From contig NZ_CANLVF010000002.1 of the NCBI RefSeq assembly GCF_947494555.1, positions 558,001 through 622,000 on the forward strand: DNA of 64,000 nucleotides. Direction: 5' to 3'. Positions 35,723-44,255 of this stretch are shown here, in pieces. The translations under genes and the position numbers were made by a program. The stretch comes from an uncultured Roseibium sp. (GTDB lineage Bacteria > Pseudomonadota > Alphaproteobacteria > Rhizobiales > Stappiaceae). Below the pieces are notes generated by a model. That model was given only the letters and a program-made list of their open reading frames with translations, did not search any database and was not told the DNA's origin. Position 1 is the stretch's first letter. Every line of letters begins with the position of its first letter.

Positions 35723-36280
35723 CTAGTCCTGTTCAAGGCGGTGGCGGAGTTCGCTCAGCACCTCTGCCCGTTCGTTTTCGTTCAGAATAGAAACGCAATG
35801 CGCGACGGAAAAATGCAGCCCCTCCAGGCTTGCCCAGATCGCCATTGCCTTCCCGAATTGATCGGTCTCATCCGCTATTGCCGCCTTGAATTTGGCCTTC
35901 ACCCTCAAGAACGGCTCGCTCAACGCAGGACGATCCGCAGTCGTTGCGAGAATGGCCTGTGCGACATCGCGCTTCGTTTCCAGCCAGCGTTCCGTCACGT
36001 CGATCATACCGCAGAGTGTCGGCGATCTTGATTGCAGATTGCTCTCTCGCGCCACCAGGACGTCCGCTTCGAATTGACCGACAAGGTACTCGACCATTCC
36101 GGTTATAAGCGCGTCTTTTGTCGGAAAGTTGTAAAGCACGCCCCCTTTTGAAAACCCGCTCTCTTCTGCCACAGCATCAATGGTCAGGCTTGGCGCGCCC
36201 GACCGGCGGATCACCTCCAGCGCGCCGGCAAGGATGTCGGATTTTGAGTCCTGTGAATTTCGCGAAGCTCTTGCTGTCAT
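35723..36280 (-). CDS. TetR family transcriptional regulator
   Basis: This protein of 185 residues starts at the ATG at 36280. The N-terminal HTH is ILAGALEVIRRSGAPSLTID plus VAEESGFSKGGVLYNFPTKD. The C-terminal ligand domain has CGMIDVTERWLETKRDVAQA. It is probably the repressor of the downstream adaptor-pump genes with which it is co-transcribed. The repeats upstream are its likely operator. Effector unknown. Confidence 0.92.
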   Translation of the reverse strand: MTARASRNSQDSKSDILAGALEVIRRSGAPSLTIDAVAEESGFSKGGVLYNFPTKDALITGMVEYLVGQFEADVLVARESNLQSRSPTLCGMIDVTERWLETKRDVAQAILATTADRPALSEPFLRVKAKFKAAIADETDQFGKAMAIWASLEGLHFSVAHCVSILNENERAEVLSELRHRLEQD

Positions 36281-36283
36281 TTC

Positions 36284-36340
36284 AAACCGTCCAGTCAGTA
36301 CAGTTGCCGCGTATATAAACCGTCCAGCCGGTACAGACAA
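36284..36340 (-). promoter_or_regulatory. TetR promoter with two operator-like repeats
   Basis: Two 20-bp direct repeats, AAACCGTCCAGTCAGTACAG (36284-36303) and AAACCGTCCAGCCGGTACAG (36317-36336), differ at 2 positions and are 33 bp apart. On the minus strand a -35 (TTGTCT, 36335-36340) and -10 (TATATA, 36312-36317) are separated by 17 bp. The upstream repeat fills this spacer. The downstream one lies between the -10 and the start codon. The arrangement predicts autorepression of tetR and the pump genes. Confidence 0.65.
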
Positions 36341-36443
36341 GTCAGAAAGATCAAAACAGCAAAGATGTGAGCTGCCAATCGCGTGAGGTTGCGAAAGCTG
36401 GCGCGCATGGTCGGTAGGTTTTTTGAAGGTGTCCGTTCAGAGA

Positions 36444-38087
36444 CTAGGCGGCGGCGTCCGACATGGCGGCTTCGTTTGCTGCCTGTTCGGCGGCAGCGGC
36501 TTCGGACGCCAGGCGCGCCCGCTCGTGTGCTTCGACTTCCATGCGCTCGGCAAATTCGATGAACTCGTTTGCCGGCATAGGCGCCGCAAAGAAATATCCT
36601 TGAGCCGCGGTAACGCCCAGTTCGAGCAAACGCTCAATTTGTTCTTCCTGTTCAACACCTTCGGCAATGATGCCCATGCCGAGATTGTCAGCCAGTTCCA
36701 CCATGGAATCCACGATTGTGGTGGAATTGTCGTCGGAACTGATCGTGTCGATGAACATCTTGTCGATCTTGATGATGTCGACACCGAGTTTTTGCAGGTA
36801 GGCCATGCCTCCGTGGCCGGTTCCGACATCGTCGAGTGCAACACGGACGCCGAGGGCCTGAAGCTCCGCCATGATCTTGCGCGCCAGTTCCATGTCTTCG
36901 AGCGGGTGCCGCTCGGTGACTTCGACGACAATCTGCTGGAACGAAATCTTCGACTTCTCAAAAATGGACTTGATGTCGGCGACCACCTCGCGGTCCAGGA
37001 AATGCCCAGCAAAGAGGTTGATCGACAATTTGAAATCCGGATTGTCACCGTAGAGATCACCAACCTCTTCGGCAGAGACGCGCATCATGTGCCGGGTCAT
37101 ATCGAAGATATGGCCGTTGTTTTCCGCATATGCCATGAATTGCCCAGGCGACACGATCATGCCGTTTGGCCGCCTCCACCGCATCAGCACCTCGCAGCCA
37201 CGCAGCCTCAGGCTCTCAATATCCATAACCGGCTGATAATAAGGAATGAATTCGCCATTCTGGATCGCTGCGATGAACTCGTCATTCGCTTCGCTCTCCG
37301 GCCGCCATGACAACCAGACACCGATTGCAACGAAAAGAACCGCGATACCGGCGCAAGCGGCGGCCGCAACCACCTTTAGGTCCTTGACCACGTAAAGGGC
37401 CGCGCTTTCGGGAGCAGTGATGGTCGCAACAAGCGGATAAAGTTCAGACATCACATCCACTGAGATGCTGCCTTCGGGTTTGGATTCTTCTGAGTTATAG
37501 CCACCCACATTGTACCAAAGCAGATTGTCACCCAGGCGCAGCTCGGCACGCCGATAGGACCTCAGATATTCAGGCCCCGGATCCATCGCGATCACCGCGG
37601 GCGTGACCTCTGCAAACAAACGCGTGCCGTCCTTCAGGTCCCAGCTGATCACGGCCGCTCTTGCACCCAGATAGTTGCGATCCAGCATTCCGATTCCAAC
37701 AAGCGGACCGTCATCGCGAACCGGCGGTAGAATGATCTTACCGGCCAAATCGCGATCTGGAATGATGCACATGCGCTGGCCGGACGCATCGGCCAGCCCA
37801 AGCGCATCGATCATGCCACTTTCAACGATCAGCTTCTCGTAAATGACGCGGTCTTCGGCACTGCAGGTTTGAACGCCATCACGGTCAAGGCGCTGCAAAA
37901 GCGAAACCGTCGTACTGATCGCTTCCTCCGCGCGCCGGATCGACACGTGTCCCATCGCTTCCATCTCGGTGACGGCGCGGCGCTCGGCAAACTGGTTCAA
38001 AATGATGTTGATGGCAAACAAAGGTGTCGTCGCCAGGAAAAGGGCGATCATCACTGTCTTTGCAAAGCCAATGTACCGGAACGACAA
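36444..38087 (-). CDS. EAL-domain cyclic-di-GMP phosphodiesterase with CSS-like N-terminus
   Basis: This 547-residue protein has two transmembrane segments (about 8-30 and 240-260). They flank a periplasmic domain with cysteines in VQTCSAED and QRMCIIPD, reminiscent of CSS-motif redox sensing. The EAL domain (about 280-525) has GCEVLMRW (EVL variant of EAL), SINLF, VVEVTER, LDDVGTGHGG, IIKIDKMFI, AEGVEQEEQ and AQGYFF. All metal and catalytic residues appear conserved, so it is likely an active c-di-GMP hydrolase. The C-terminal tail is Ala/Glu-rich. It is monocistronic, with no GGDEF domain. Confidence 0.92.
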   Translation of the reverse strand: MSFRYIGFAKTVMIALFLATTPLFAINIILNQFAERRAVTEMEAMGHVSIRRAEEAISTTVSLLQRLDRDGVQTCSAEDRVIYEKLIVESGMIDALGLADASGQRMCIIPDRDLAGKIILPPVRDDGPLVGIGMLDRNYLGARAAVISWDLKDGTRLFAEVTPAVIAMDPGPEYLRSYRRAELRLGDNLLWYNVGGYNSEESKPEGSISVDVMSELYPLVATITAPESAALYVVKDLKVVAAAACAGIAVLFVAIGVWLSWRPESEANDEFIAAIQNGEFIPYYQPVMDIESLRLRGCEVLMRWRRPNGMIVSPGQFMAYAENNGHIFDMTRHMMRVSAEEVGDLYGDNPDFKLSINLFAGHFLDREVVADIKSIFEKSKISFQQIVVEVTERHPLEDMELARKIMAELQALGVRVALDDVGTGHGGMAYLQKLGVDIIKIDKMFIDTISSDDNSTTIVDSMVELADNLGMGIIAEGVEQEEQIERLLELGVTAAQGYFFAAPMPANEFIEFAERMEVEAHERARLASEAAAAEQAANEAAMSDAAA

Positions 38088-38243
38088 AACTGGGCCTGTT
38101 TACCAATAAACTCTTTCTGACCATGGCCGATCTGGGTAAACAAGGACTGAATGGGTTGTTGTTTCATCCAGATCAAAGCTGCTGGCGCAGTGCCTGTGCT
38201 TAGGTGCGAACAAGGCGGATGAACGGGATAGCGGGAGAACCTC

Positions 38244-39143
38244 ATGCAGGCACTGTTTGTAGGACAAGCCTATATCGACGTTACGTTTTTGACCGACACC
38301 TTCCCGACGGGCGATGAAAAGGCGATCGCCAAGGACTATGCAATCAGCTTCGGAGGAAATGCGGTCACTGCGGCGTTTTGCTGCGCAAAGCTGGGCGGCA
38401 AGCCGGAAATCCTCTGTTCACTTGCTGATGACTGGCTGGCGCGCATGTTCCTGGATATGGCGGCGGCCTACGGGATCTCCGTCCATGGCCGCAAGGTTCG
38501 GGAATCTTCCCTTTCCTTCATCATGCCCAAATCGGGAAAACGTGCCATTGTCCGCTGCCGTGACAATGATTTCCTGCACCCGTTTCCACCATTGACCCTG
38601 AGAGGAACAAAAGCGCTGCATCTGGACGGGCACATGCCCGATGCAGCTCATCACTACGCCGCCACCTGCAAGAACCTCGGCATCCTGACATCACTGGACG
38701 GTGGCGCCGTCCGCGAAAATACCGACGAATTGCTGGAGCACATCGACATCGCTGTCGTATCTGAGCGCTTCTGTCAGCAATTGGGCAAGACCACAGGCGA
38801 AACGCTCACCTATCTGCGATCCAAAAATTGTCCCGTAGGCGCTGTTACGCTCGGCGAACGCGGCATGGTCTGGTACGAAGCGGGCGGCCCGGACAAGACA
38901 CTGCCTGCACTCAGTGTTCCGCTTCAGAAAGTCGTCGATTCAAACGGTGCCGGCGACGTTTTTCACGGCGCTTATATCGCCTCGTATCTCCAGTGGCCGG
39001 AGCGCAGCTGGTCCGATCACTTCGCGTTCGCGCGCGGGGCATCGACACATGCCATTCAGCACCTTGGCAACGAAGCCAGCCTTCCAACGCTGGAAGACGT
39101 GCAAAGGGCAACTGAGGAATTCCCCGAAAAGTCTGCTGCTTAA
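38244..39143 (+). CDS. PfkB family carbohydrate kinase
   Basis: This 299-residue ribokinase-fold protein has GQAYIDVTFLTDTFPTGDEK at the start, AISFGGNAVTAAFCCAKLGG as first signature, and the anion-hole/catalytic motif DSNGAGDVFHGAY. In the canonical motif the DTTGAGD Thr residues are Ser/Asn, but the catalytic Asp is present. The substrate (sugar or nucleoside) is unknown. Monocistronic. A perfect AGCCTGA/TCAGGCT hairpin (39180-39200) follows, without a T-run. Confidence 0.88.
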   Translation: MQALFVGQAYIDVTFLTDTFPTGDEKAIAKDYAISFGGNAVTAAFCCAKLGGKPEILCSLADDWLARMFLDMAAAYGISVHGRKVRESSLSFIMPKSGKRAIVRCRDNDFLHPFPPLTLRGTKALHLDGHMPDAAHHYAATCKNLGILTSLDGGAVRENTDELLEHIDIAVVSERFCQQLGKTTGETLTYLRSKNCPVGAVTLGERGMVWYEAGGPDKTLPALSVPLQKVVDSNGAGDVFHGAYIASYLQWPERSWSDHFAFARGASTHAIQHLGNEASLPTLEDVQRATEEFPEKSAA

Positions 39144-39265
39144 GACCGCAATAACCAAGACCACAATATCCACGCCATGAGCCTGATCACCCTTCAGGCT
39201 TACGCCTTGCCTCTGCACAAAACTTGGAGCAGAGTGTGCGCGCCTTTTTCTTGGTGGAGTTTCAA

Positions 39266-40438
39266 ATGATGTTTTCCCCTTCGTCCCGCATTACGATTGG
39301 TCTTTGCACGGCCGTCAGCCTGATCGCACTTCAAGCGACACCTACCCTCGCCTTCGACCCGACCGGCAATGAGATTGCCGATGCATTCCTGTCCGTTCTG
39401 GATGGCCAGGAAGGAACTGTCGAAAGCTACGGCGGCGTCAATGAATCGGGCAACGCCGTTACAATCGAGAGCCTCGTAATCACGGATGAAAATGACCCGG
39501 ACACGAAGGTCACAATCGCATCAACGGTCCTGAATGGTGGCGCGTTGCTCGGCAATGGGCGGCTGAAGCTCGACGGCCTCAGCCTGCAATCGCTGCAGCT
39601 CGACTCCGATGACGGCGGCATGACGCTTGAGTCTCTCGACGCGACCGAACTCGTTCTTCCTTCTGCAGAAGAAGCCGCTGCAGGTGGCACAGGAAGCCCA
39701 GGTTACAAGACCGTGGAGATCAAGAACGTCAATATCCAGGATGAGGACGGGAAAGTCGCCGATATTGCCGCGATTTCGTCTTCCATCGACAGCATGGACG
39801 GAGACCTGCCGACTTCCGGCAGCTTCTCGCTGACAGGTGCGACCATCGACGTCAACCAGCTGGAAGTGGAAGAAGCGAAGTCTCTCACCGAACTTGGGTA
39901 TGAAACCCTGTCGCTGGATGTCTCCGCTTCCGGCAAGTGGGACCCGGAAGCTGCGACAATCGACATTCCGGAGTTGAAGATCGACGCCAAGGACGCCGCA
40001 AGTCTTTCCCTCGCCCTCTCGCTCGGCGGCGTCACACGTGAGGTCATCGAACAGCTCGAGGAAAAATCCGACAAACCGGAAGAAGCCATGGGCCTCCTGC
40101 AAAATGTGACACTGGTCAATGCCAAGATCCGGCTCGACGATGCGTCCCTGACCGGCCGCATTCTTGATCAGGAAGCCCAAAAGGCGGGTGTCGAGGTGCC
40201 GGTCTATGTCGCAGGCCTGACAGGCAGCCTCCCGCTGATGCTTGGAATGCTTCAGAACAAGGAACTCGAAGGCCAGGTGGCGCAAGCCGTGACGGAGTAT
40301 CTGAACACGCCCGGCTCGCTTGAGATTATCGCAGCTCCAGGCGCGCCGGTTCCGTTTTCGCAGGTCATGGGAACAGCCATGCTAGCGCCCCAGATGATCC
40401 CGCAGATCCTGTCAGTCGGTATTACCGCAAATCAGTGA
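39266..40438 (+). CDS. Exported acidic hypothetical protein
   Basis: This protein has about 390 residues; ATG 39266 is preferred over the in-frame TTG at 39224. A signal peptide (RITIGLCTAVSLIALQATPT-LA) is followed by an acidic, beta-strand-rich body with repeated short blocks such as LDGLSLQSLQLDSDDGGMTL and TLESLDATELVLPS. The terminal part is hydrophobic (LMLGMLQNKELEGQVAQAVT). I do not recognise the family. The repeated LxLxx pattern suggests a beta-rich periplasmic protein, possibly AsmA/YdgA-like, which is a guess. It ends right before the bidirectional terminator. Confidence 0.7.
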   Translation: MMFSPSSRITIGLCTAVSLIALQATPTLAFDPTGNEIADAFLSVLDGQEGTVESYGGVNESGNAVTIESLVITDENDPDTKVTIASTVLNGGALLGNGRLKLDGLSLQSLQLDSDDGGMTLESLDATELVLPSAEEAAAGGTGSPGYKTVEIKNVNIQDEDGKVADIAAISSSIDSMDGDLPTSGSFSLTGATIDVNQLEVEEAKSLTELGYETLSLDVSASGKWDPEAATIDIPELKIDAKDAASLSLALSLGGVTREVIEQLEEKSDKPEEAMGLLQNVTLVNAKIRLDDASLTGRILDQEAQKAGVEVPVYVAGLTGSLPLMLGMLQNKELEGQVAQAVTEYLNTPGSLEIIAAPGAPVPFSQVMGTAMLAPQMIPQILSVGITANQ

Positions 40439-40447
40439 GCGTTGGTC

Positions 40448-40492
40448 TCAACAACGAAAAGCCCGGGAATTTCCCGGGCTTTTCGTTGTTGA
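40448..40492. terminator. Bidirectional terminator, perfect 45-bp palindrome
   Basis: Arms 40448-40469 and 40471-40492 are exact 22-bp inverted repeats around a single T (40470). The core is GCCCGGGAATTTCCCGGGC flanked by AAAA/TTTT. It lies between convergent genes and can terminate both the unknown gene upstream and aspS. Confidence 0.9.
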
Positions 40493-40549
40493 TCGGACAT
40501 GTAGTGAGCTGTATCGCACGCTCAGGCCCGCGGCATCACTTAAGAGGGT

Positions 40550-42331
40550 TTATTCCTCAGGCAGGTTCAAGCGAAGATGCAGATCGCGCAGCTGGGCAGC
40601 GGTCGCTTCGCTGGGAGCACCCATCATGAGGTCTTCCGCTTTCTGGTTCATCGGGAAGAGCATCACTTCGCGGATATTGGCCTCATCTGCGAGCAGCATC
40701 ACCATGCGGTCGATACCGGCCGCGCATCCACCGTGCGGCGGTGCGCCATACTGGAAGGCATTGACCATGCCGCCAAAACGATTGTCGACCTCTTCTGCCG
40801 GGTAACCGGCAATTTCGAAGGCCTTGTACATGATGTCAGGCTTGTGGTTCCGGATCGCACCTGACACGAGTTCATGACCGTTACATGCCAGATCGTATTG
40901 CCAGCCTTTGACGTCGAGAGGATCGCCGTGGAGTGCTTCCATTCCACCCTGCGGCATTGAGAACGGGTTGTGTTCGAAATCGATCTCGCCGGTTTCGTCA
41001 TCACGCTCGTAAATCGGGAAATCGACGATCCAGGCAAACTCAAAGCGATCCTTGTCGGTGTGCCCGAGTTCCTCACCGATGATCACACGCGCTTTTGCGG
41101 CAACCGGCTCGAAATGTTTCGGTTTGCCGCCCAGGAAGAAGGCGGCATCGCCCATTTCCAGACCAAGCTGGACACGAATGGCTTCGGTCCGCTCCGGCCC
41201 GATGTTCTTGGCAAGCGGACCCGCCGCCTCCATCGATCCGTCTTCGGCCTTGCGCCAGAAAATGTACCCCATTCCCGGCAGACCTTCGCCCTGCGCAAAC
41301 TTGTTCATCCGGTCGCAGAACTTGCGGCTACCGCCCTTCGGTGCCGGGATCGCGCGGATTTCCGTTCCCGGCTGTTCCAGCAGTTTGGCGAAGATAGCAA
41401 AGCCGGATCCGGCAAAATGCTCGGACACGATCTGCATCTTGATCGGGTTCCTGAGGTCCGGCTTGTCGGTGCCGTACCAAAGCGCAGAATCCTTATAGGC
41501 AATCTGCGGCCAGTTGCGGTTGACTGGCCTCCCCTTGCCAAATCTTTCAAAGCAGCCCGCCATGACAGGTTCGATCGTGTCGAACACGTCCTGCTGGGTG
41601 ACAAAGGACATTTCCATGTCGAGCTGATAGAAGTCGGTCGGTGAGCGGTCCGCGCGTGGATCCTCGTCGCGGAAACACGGCGCTATCTGGAAATACTTGT
41701 CGAAGCCGGAAACCATCAGCAGCTGCTTGAACTGCTGCGGTGCCTGCGGCAGTGCGTAGAATTTGCCCGGATGCAGCCTGGAAGGCACAAGAAAGTCTCG
41801 TGCACCTTCAGGAGATGAAGCCGTGAGGATCGGTGTCTGAAACTCGTTGAAGCCGATGGACCACATGCGGTCGCGCAAATCCCGGACGACTTCGGAACGG
41901 AGCATCATGTTGGCATGCAGCTTCTCGCGCCGCAGATCGAGGAAACGGTATTGCAGCCGGACCTCTTCCGGGTATTCCAGATCGCCGAAGACAGGAAGCG
42001 GCAATTCCTTGGCAGAGCCGAGCACTTCCATTTCGCGAATGAATATCTCGACCTCTCCTGTCGGGAGCTCCGGATTGATTGTCTCGTCTGTACGCTTCTT
42101 CACGTTACCGTCGATGCGAATACACCACTCGGAGCGCACAGTTTCTGCAAGACTGAATGCTGCTGAGTCGGGATCCACCACACACTGCGTTACGCCGTAG
42201 TGGTCGCGAAGATCGATGAACAGCACCCCGCCGTGATCGCGGACCCTGTGGACCCAACCGGAAAGACGGATGGTCTGGCCTTCGTCGGACAGACGGAGAT
42301 CACCGCATGTGTGGCTACGGTAGGGGTGCAT
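40550..42331 (-). CDS. aspS: Aspartyl-tRNA synthetase
   Basis: This 593-residue class II synthetase starts at the ATG at 42331 ([18 protein letters not shown]). The OB-fold anticodon domain has [20 protein letters not shown]. Class II motif 2 is [20 protein letters not shown]. Motif 3 is [17 protein letters not shown] insertion is present (about 290-410). Start and length are normal for the bacterial enzyme. Alphaproteobacteria often use a non-discriminating AspRS with GatCAB. This cannot be decided by reading alone. Confidence 0.97.
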   Translation of the reverse strand: MHPYRSHTCGDLRLSDEGQTIRLSGWVHRVRDHGGVLFIDLRDHYGVTQCVVDPDSAAFSLAETVRSEWCIRIDGNVKKRTDETINPELPTGEVEIFIREMEVLGSAKELPLPVFGDLEYPEEVRLQYRFLDLRREKLHANMMLRSEVVRDLRDRMWSIGFNEFQTPILTASSPEGARDFLVPSRLHPGKFYALPQAPQQFKQLLMVSGFDKYFQIAPCFRDEDPRADRSPTDFYQLDMEMSFVTQQDVFDTIEPVMAGCFERFGKGRPVNRNWPQIAYKDSALWYGTDKPDLRNPIKMQIVSEHFAGSGFAIFAKLLEQPGTEIRAIPAPKGGSRKFCDRMNKFAQGEGLPGMGYIFWRKAEDGSMEAAGPLAKNIGPERTEAIRVQLGLEMGDAAFFLGGKPKHFEPVAAKARVIIGEELGHTDKDRFEFAWIVDFPIYERDDETGEIDFEHNPFSMPQGGMEALHGDPLDVKGWQYDLACNGHELVSGAIRNHKPDIMYKAFEIAGYPAEEVDNRFGGMVNAFQYGAPPHGGCAAGIDRMVMLLADEANIREVMLFPMNQKAEDLMMGAPSEATAAQLRDLHLRLNLPEE

Positions 42332-42526
42332 GGGAATTCCTCGGCATTCTTCTTGGCATGGAAAATCAATACGGCCCGCCGAAGGCAGGCCGTGTCGGGC
42401 TGCACAAGCCATGTTGCGGGGCGAAAGTCAAGGGAGCGGCAATTCTGTTCCTTGCTGATCTGCCTGAGCTATGTCTCCATCACCATTGTTTTTAGGCCCA
42501 AGCGAACAAGAAAGTCTGCCAAAACC

Positions 42527-42817
42527 ATGCCGATCAATCTGACCGACACCATACTTGAATGCCTCAAACGTCTGGAGGAGGAGGAGAAACTGGTCATCAC
42601 AACGACTGTTCCTCAACACCTTGGCTCCAGGATTTGCGAAACCATCGCAAACGAGGTTCCGATACCGCCGATTTCGAAAGCCGAATTCACAGCCATACGA
42701 GCGCTGATACGCCAGGCCGTTGAGGACAAGCGATTTTTCGATGCCGAGATGCCCACGCTAACAGGCCTGACGGCAGACGCGTTCATAGATCTTGCCGAGA
42801 GGCTGCCGATCGAATGA
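42527..42817 (+). CDS. Small hypothetical protein (96 aa)
   Basis: The ATG at 42527 gives a 96-residue, mostly helical soluble protein (PINLTDTILECLKRLEEEEK, RICETIANEVPIPPISKAEF). No signal peptide, membrane segment or known motif. The ribosome-binding site is weak. It lies between aspS (divergent, 195 bp) and DUF5993. Retained because it has a plausible amino-acid composition and no larger competing gene. Confidence 0.5.
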   Translation: MPINLTDTILECLKRLEEEEKLVITTTVPQHLGSRICETIANEVPIPPISKAEFTAIRALIRQAVEDKRFFDAEMPTLTGLTADAFIDLAERLPIE

Positions 42818-42943
42818 CTTTGGATTGAACACAGCAGCTCACCCCGATGGCTGCCGGTGAAACCTAGCGGAAAGGTTGAAGATTTCCGAGTTTCGCCCTT
42901 CTGTTATAAGTTCCTGTCCGTCCAATCAAAAGGAGGGCTGGAA

Positions 42944-43099
42944 TTGATTTCTCTGCTTTTCGCACTCATGACAATTGCAATTGTCCTGGCCTGGCGGGAT
43001 CATTGGCGCCTGTCTTACATGGTGTTCGCGGTTACACTGGCAATGAGCATCTATTGGCTCGACTTTCACGCCACGACACCCTTGTCGATCAAGCTGTAG
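42944..43099 (+). CDS. DUF5993 small membrane protein, partner of DsbB
   Basis: This protein of 51 residues starts at TTG 42944, chosen because AGGAGG lies 7 bp upstream. The frame extends further upstream without a good start signal. The protein ISLLFALMTIAIVLAWRDHW then LSYMVFAVTLAMSIYWLDFH has two membrane segments. In proteobacteria this family is encoded immediately before a DsbB-type gene, as here with a 9-bp gap. Role unknown, but co-translation with the disulphide-forming protein suggests a subunit or accessory factor. Confidence 0.75.
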   Translation: MISLLFALMTIAIVLAWRDHWRLSYMVFAVTLAMSIYWLDFHATTPLSIKL

Positions 43100-43108
43100 G
43101 AGCCAACC

Positions 43109-43696
43109 ATGATCATTCTGGCTCCGCACCCCTCACGGACGCTGAACGCAATCGGCCTTCTTGCAATATGTGGAATCCTGATTGCCGCCTATGCGTTTCA
43201 GTTTGCCCTCGATGAACTGCCCTGCCCGCTCTGTCTGTTGCAACGCGTTGCTTTGGTTGGTGTCGGCTACGGGCTGTGTCTCAACCTGATCTACGGCGCC
43301 AAACCACACCACTACGGCATCATGCTGCTGTCGGCCATTTACGGTGGAAGCGTTTCCGTACGGCAAATCCTGCTGCACATTGTTCCGGGTACAGGAAGCT
43401 ATGGATCGCCCGTGCTTGGGCTGCACTACTACACTTGGGCGGGTCTCTGTTTCTTTCTGGTGATACTCGGAACAGCGATCATGCTGCTCTTTGAGGGACA
43501 GTACAAAAAGGCGCTTGTGGACAAACCCGAGCACGGTCGATTCGGCGGTCAGCCGCTCGCAAAATTCGCATTCTTTCTGATGCTTTTCCTCGCCCTTGCA
43601 AATGTGGTCTCGACTTTTCTGGAGTGCGGCCCCGGCATCTGTGATGATCCGCCGACTGACTACAAGCTGCTGGAGGAGCTGAAATCTGACGGCTGA
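43109..43696 (+). CDS. Disulphide bond formation protein B family
   Basis: This 195-residue membrane protein has four or five hydrophobic segments. The first periplasmic loop carries LPCPLCLLQRVALVG, the CxxC that passes electrons to ubiquinone. The second pair is likely ECGPGICDD near residues 176-182, at the C-terminal end rather than in the middle loop as in E. coli DsbB. It oxidises a DsbA-type thiol oxidase. It forms a unit with the DUF5993 gene. No DsbA is encoded in the window. Confidence 0.9.
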   Translation: MIILAPHPSRTLNAIGLLAICGILIAAYAFQFALDELPCPLCLLQRVALVGVGYGLCLNLIYGAKPHHYGIMLLSAIYGGSVSVRQILLHIVPGTGSYGSPVLGLHYYTWAGLCFFLVILGTAIMLLFEGQYKKALVDKPEHGRFGGQPLAKFAFFLMLFLALANVVSTFLECGPGICDDPPTDYKLLEELKSDG

Positions 43697-43795
43697 CTTG
43701 ATGGCCGAGATACACCCGCCCCGTTATTCAGTGGTTGACGCCATGCCTATGACCGCTTGGTTCACAAAGTAGCTGCCGCGCCTCAGACCAGCGCA

Positions 43796-44149
43796 CTACT
43801 CAGGCGACTGCTCCTCTTCCCGCCGCTGAAGCAGATAGTTTCGGGCCCAGTCTTCAAGCCGATCCAGGATCGGCTTGAGCGCTTCTCCATGAGCACTCAG
43901 AGAATACTCCACTTTCGGCGGAACCTGGGCGTACACAGTTCGTTTGATGATCCCGTGATCCTCCAGTTCTCGCAGCTGCTTGGTCAGCATGCGTTGGGAA
44001 ATTGACGGAATCATCCGTTGCAAGGCGTTGAAGCGCATGGTCTTCCGGCAAAGGCACCAGAGGATCATGCCTTTCCACTTGCCGCCGATCAGGCCGAGCA
44101 CGGTTTCGGTCGGACAAAACAGGGGATCTATAGGTTCGGGCAAGGCCAT
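43796..44149 (-). CDS. HxlR family transcriptional regulator
   Basis: This 117-residue winged-helix protein contains FCPTETVLGLIGGKWKGMIL, KTMRFNALQRMIPSISQRML and the wing ELEDHGIIKRTVYAQVPPKV, typical of HxlR (YodB/YtcD-like). One Cys (FCPTE) sits at the position often used for electrophile or thiol sensing. The ATG at 44149 has weak RBS spacing; a TTG at 44155 is in frame. It is divergent from an old-yellow-enzyme gene, a classical regulator-target pair for quinone/electrophile response. Convergent with the DsbB gene. Confidence 0.88.
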   Translation of the reverse strand: MALPEPIDPLFCPTETVLGLIGGKWKGMILWCLCRKTMRFNALQRMIPSISQRMLTKQLRELEDHGIIKRTVYAQVPPKVEYSLSAHGEALKPILDRLEDWARNYLLQRREEEQSPE

Positions 44150-44154
44150 CTCCA

Positions 44155-44176
44155 ATAGTTACTTTTTTGTAGGTAT
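44155..44176. promoter_or_regulatory. Imperfect palindrome, probable HxlR operator
   Basis: ATAGTTAC-TTTTTT-GTAGGTAT has arms that pair at 6 of 8 positions around a T6 spacer. It is immediately upstream of hxlR and about 80 bp from the OYE start, well placed for autoregulation and divergent control. Confidence 0.45.
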
Positions 44177-44255
44177 ATGTCAAAATGTTGCGTACTAGGC
44201 AAGAACGCATGTGAGTTTTATCTCTTGGCCATCTTGATCAACAAGTGGATATTCC

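Noticed and set aside
42385-42420. ACGGCC/GGCCGT hairpin upstream of the 96-aa gene, considered as RNA gene or attenuator
   Set aside because: A short stem without T-run or other conserved structure; no tRNA features.
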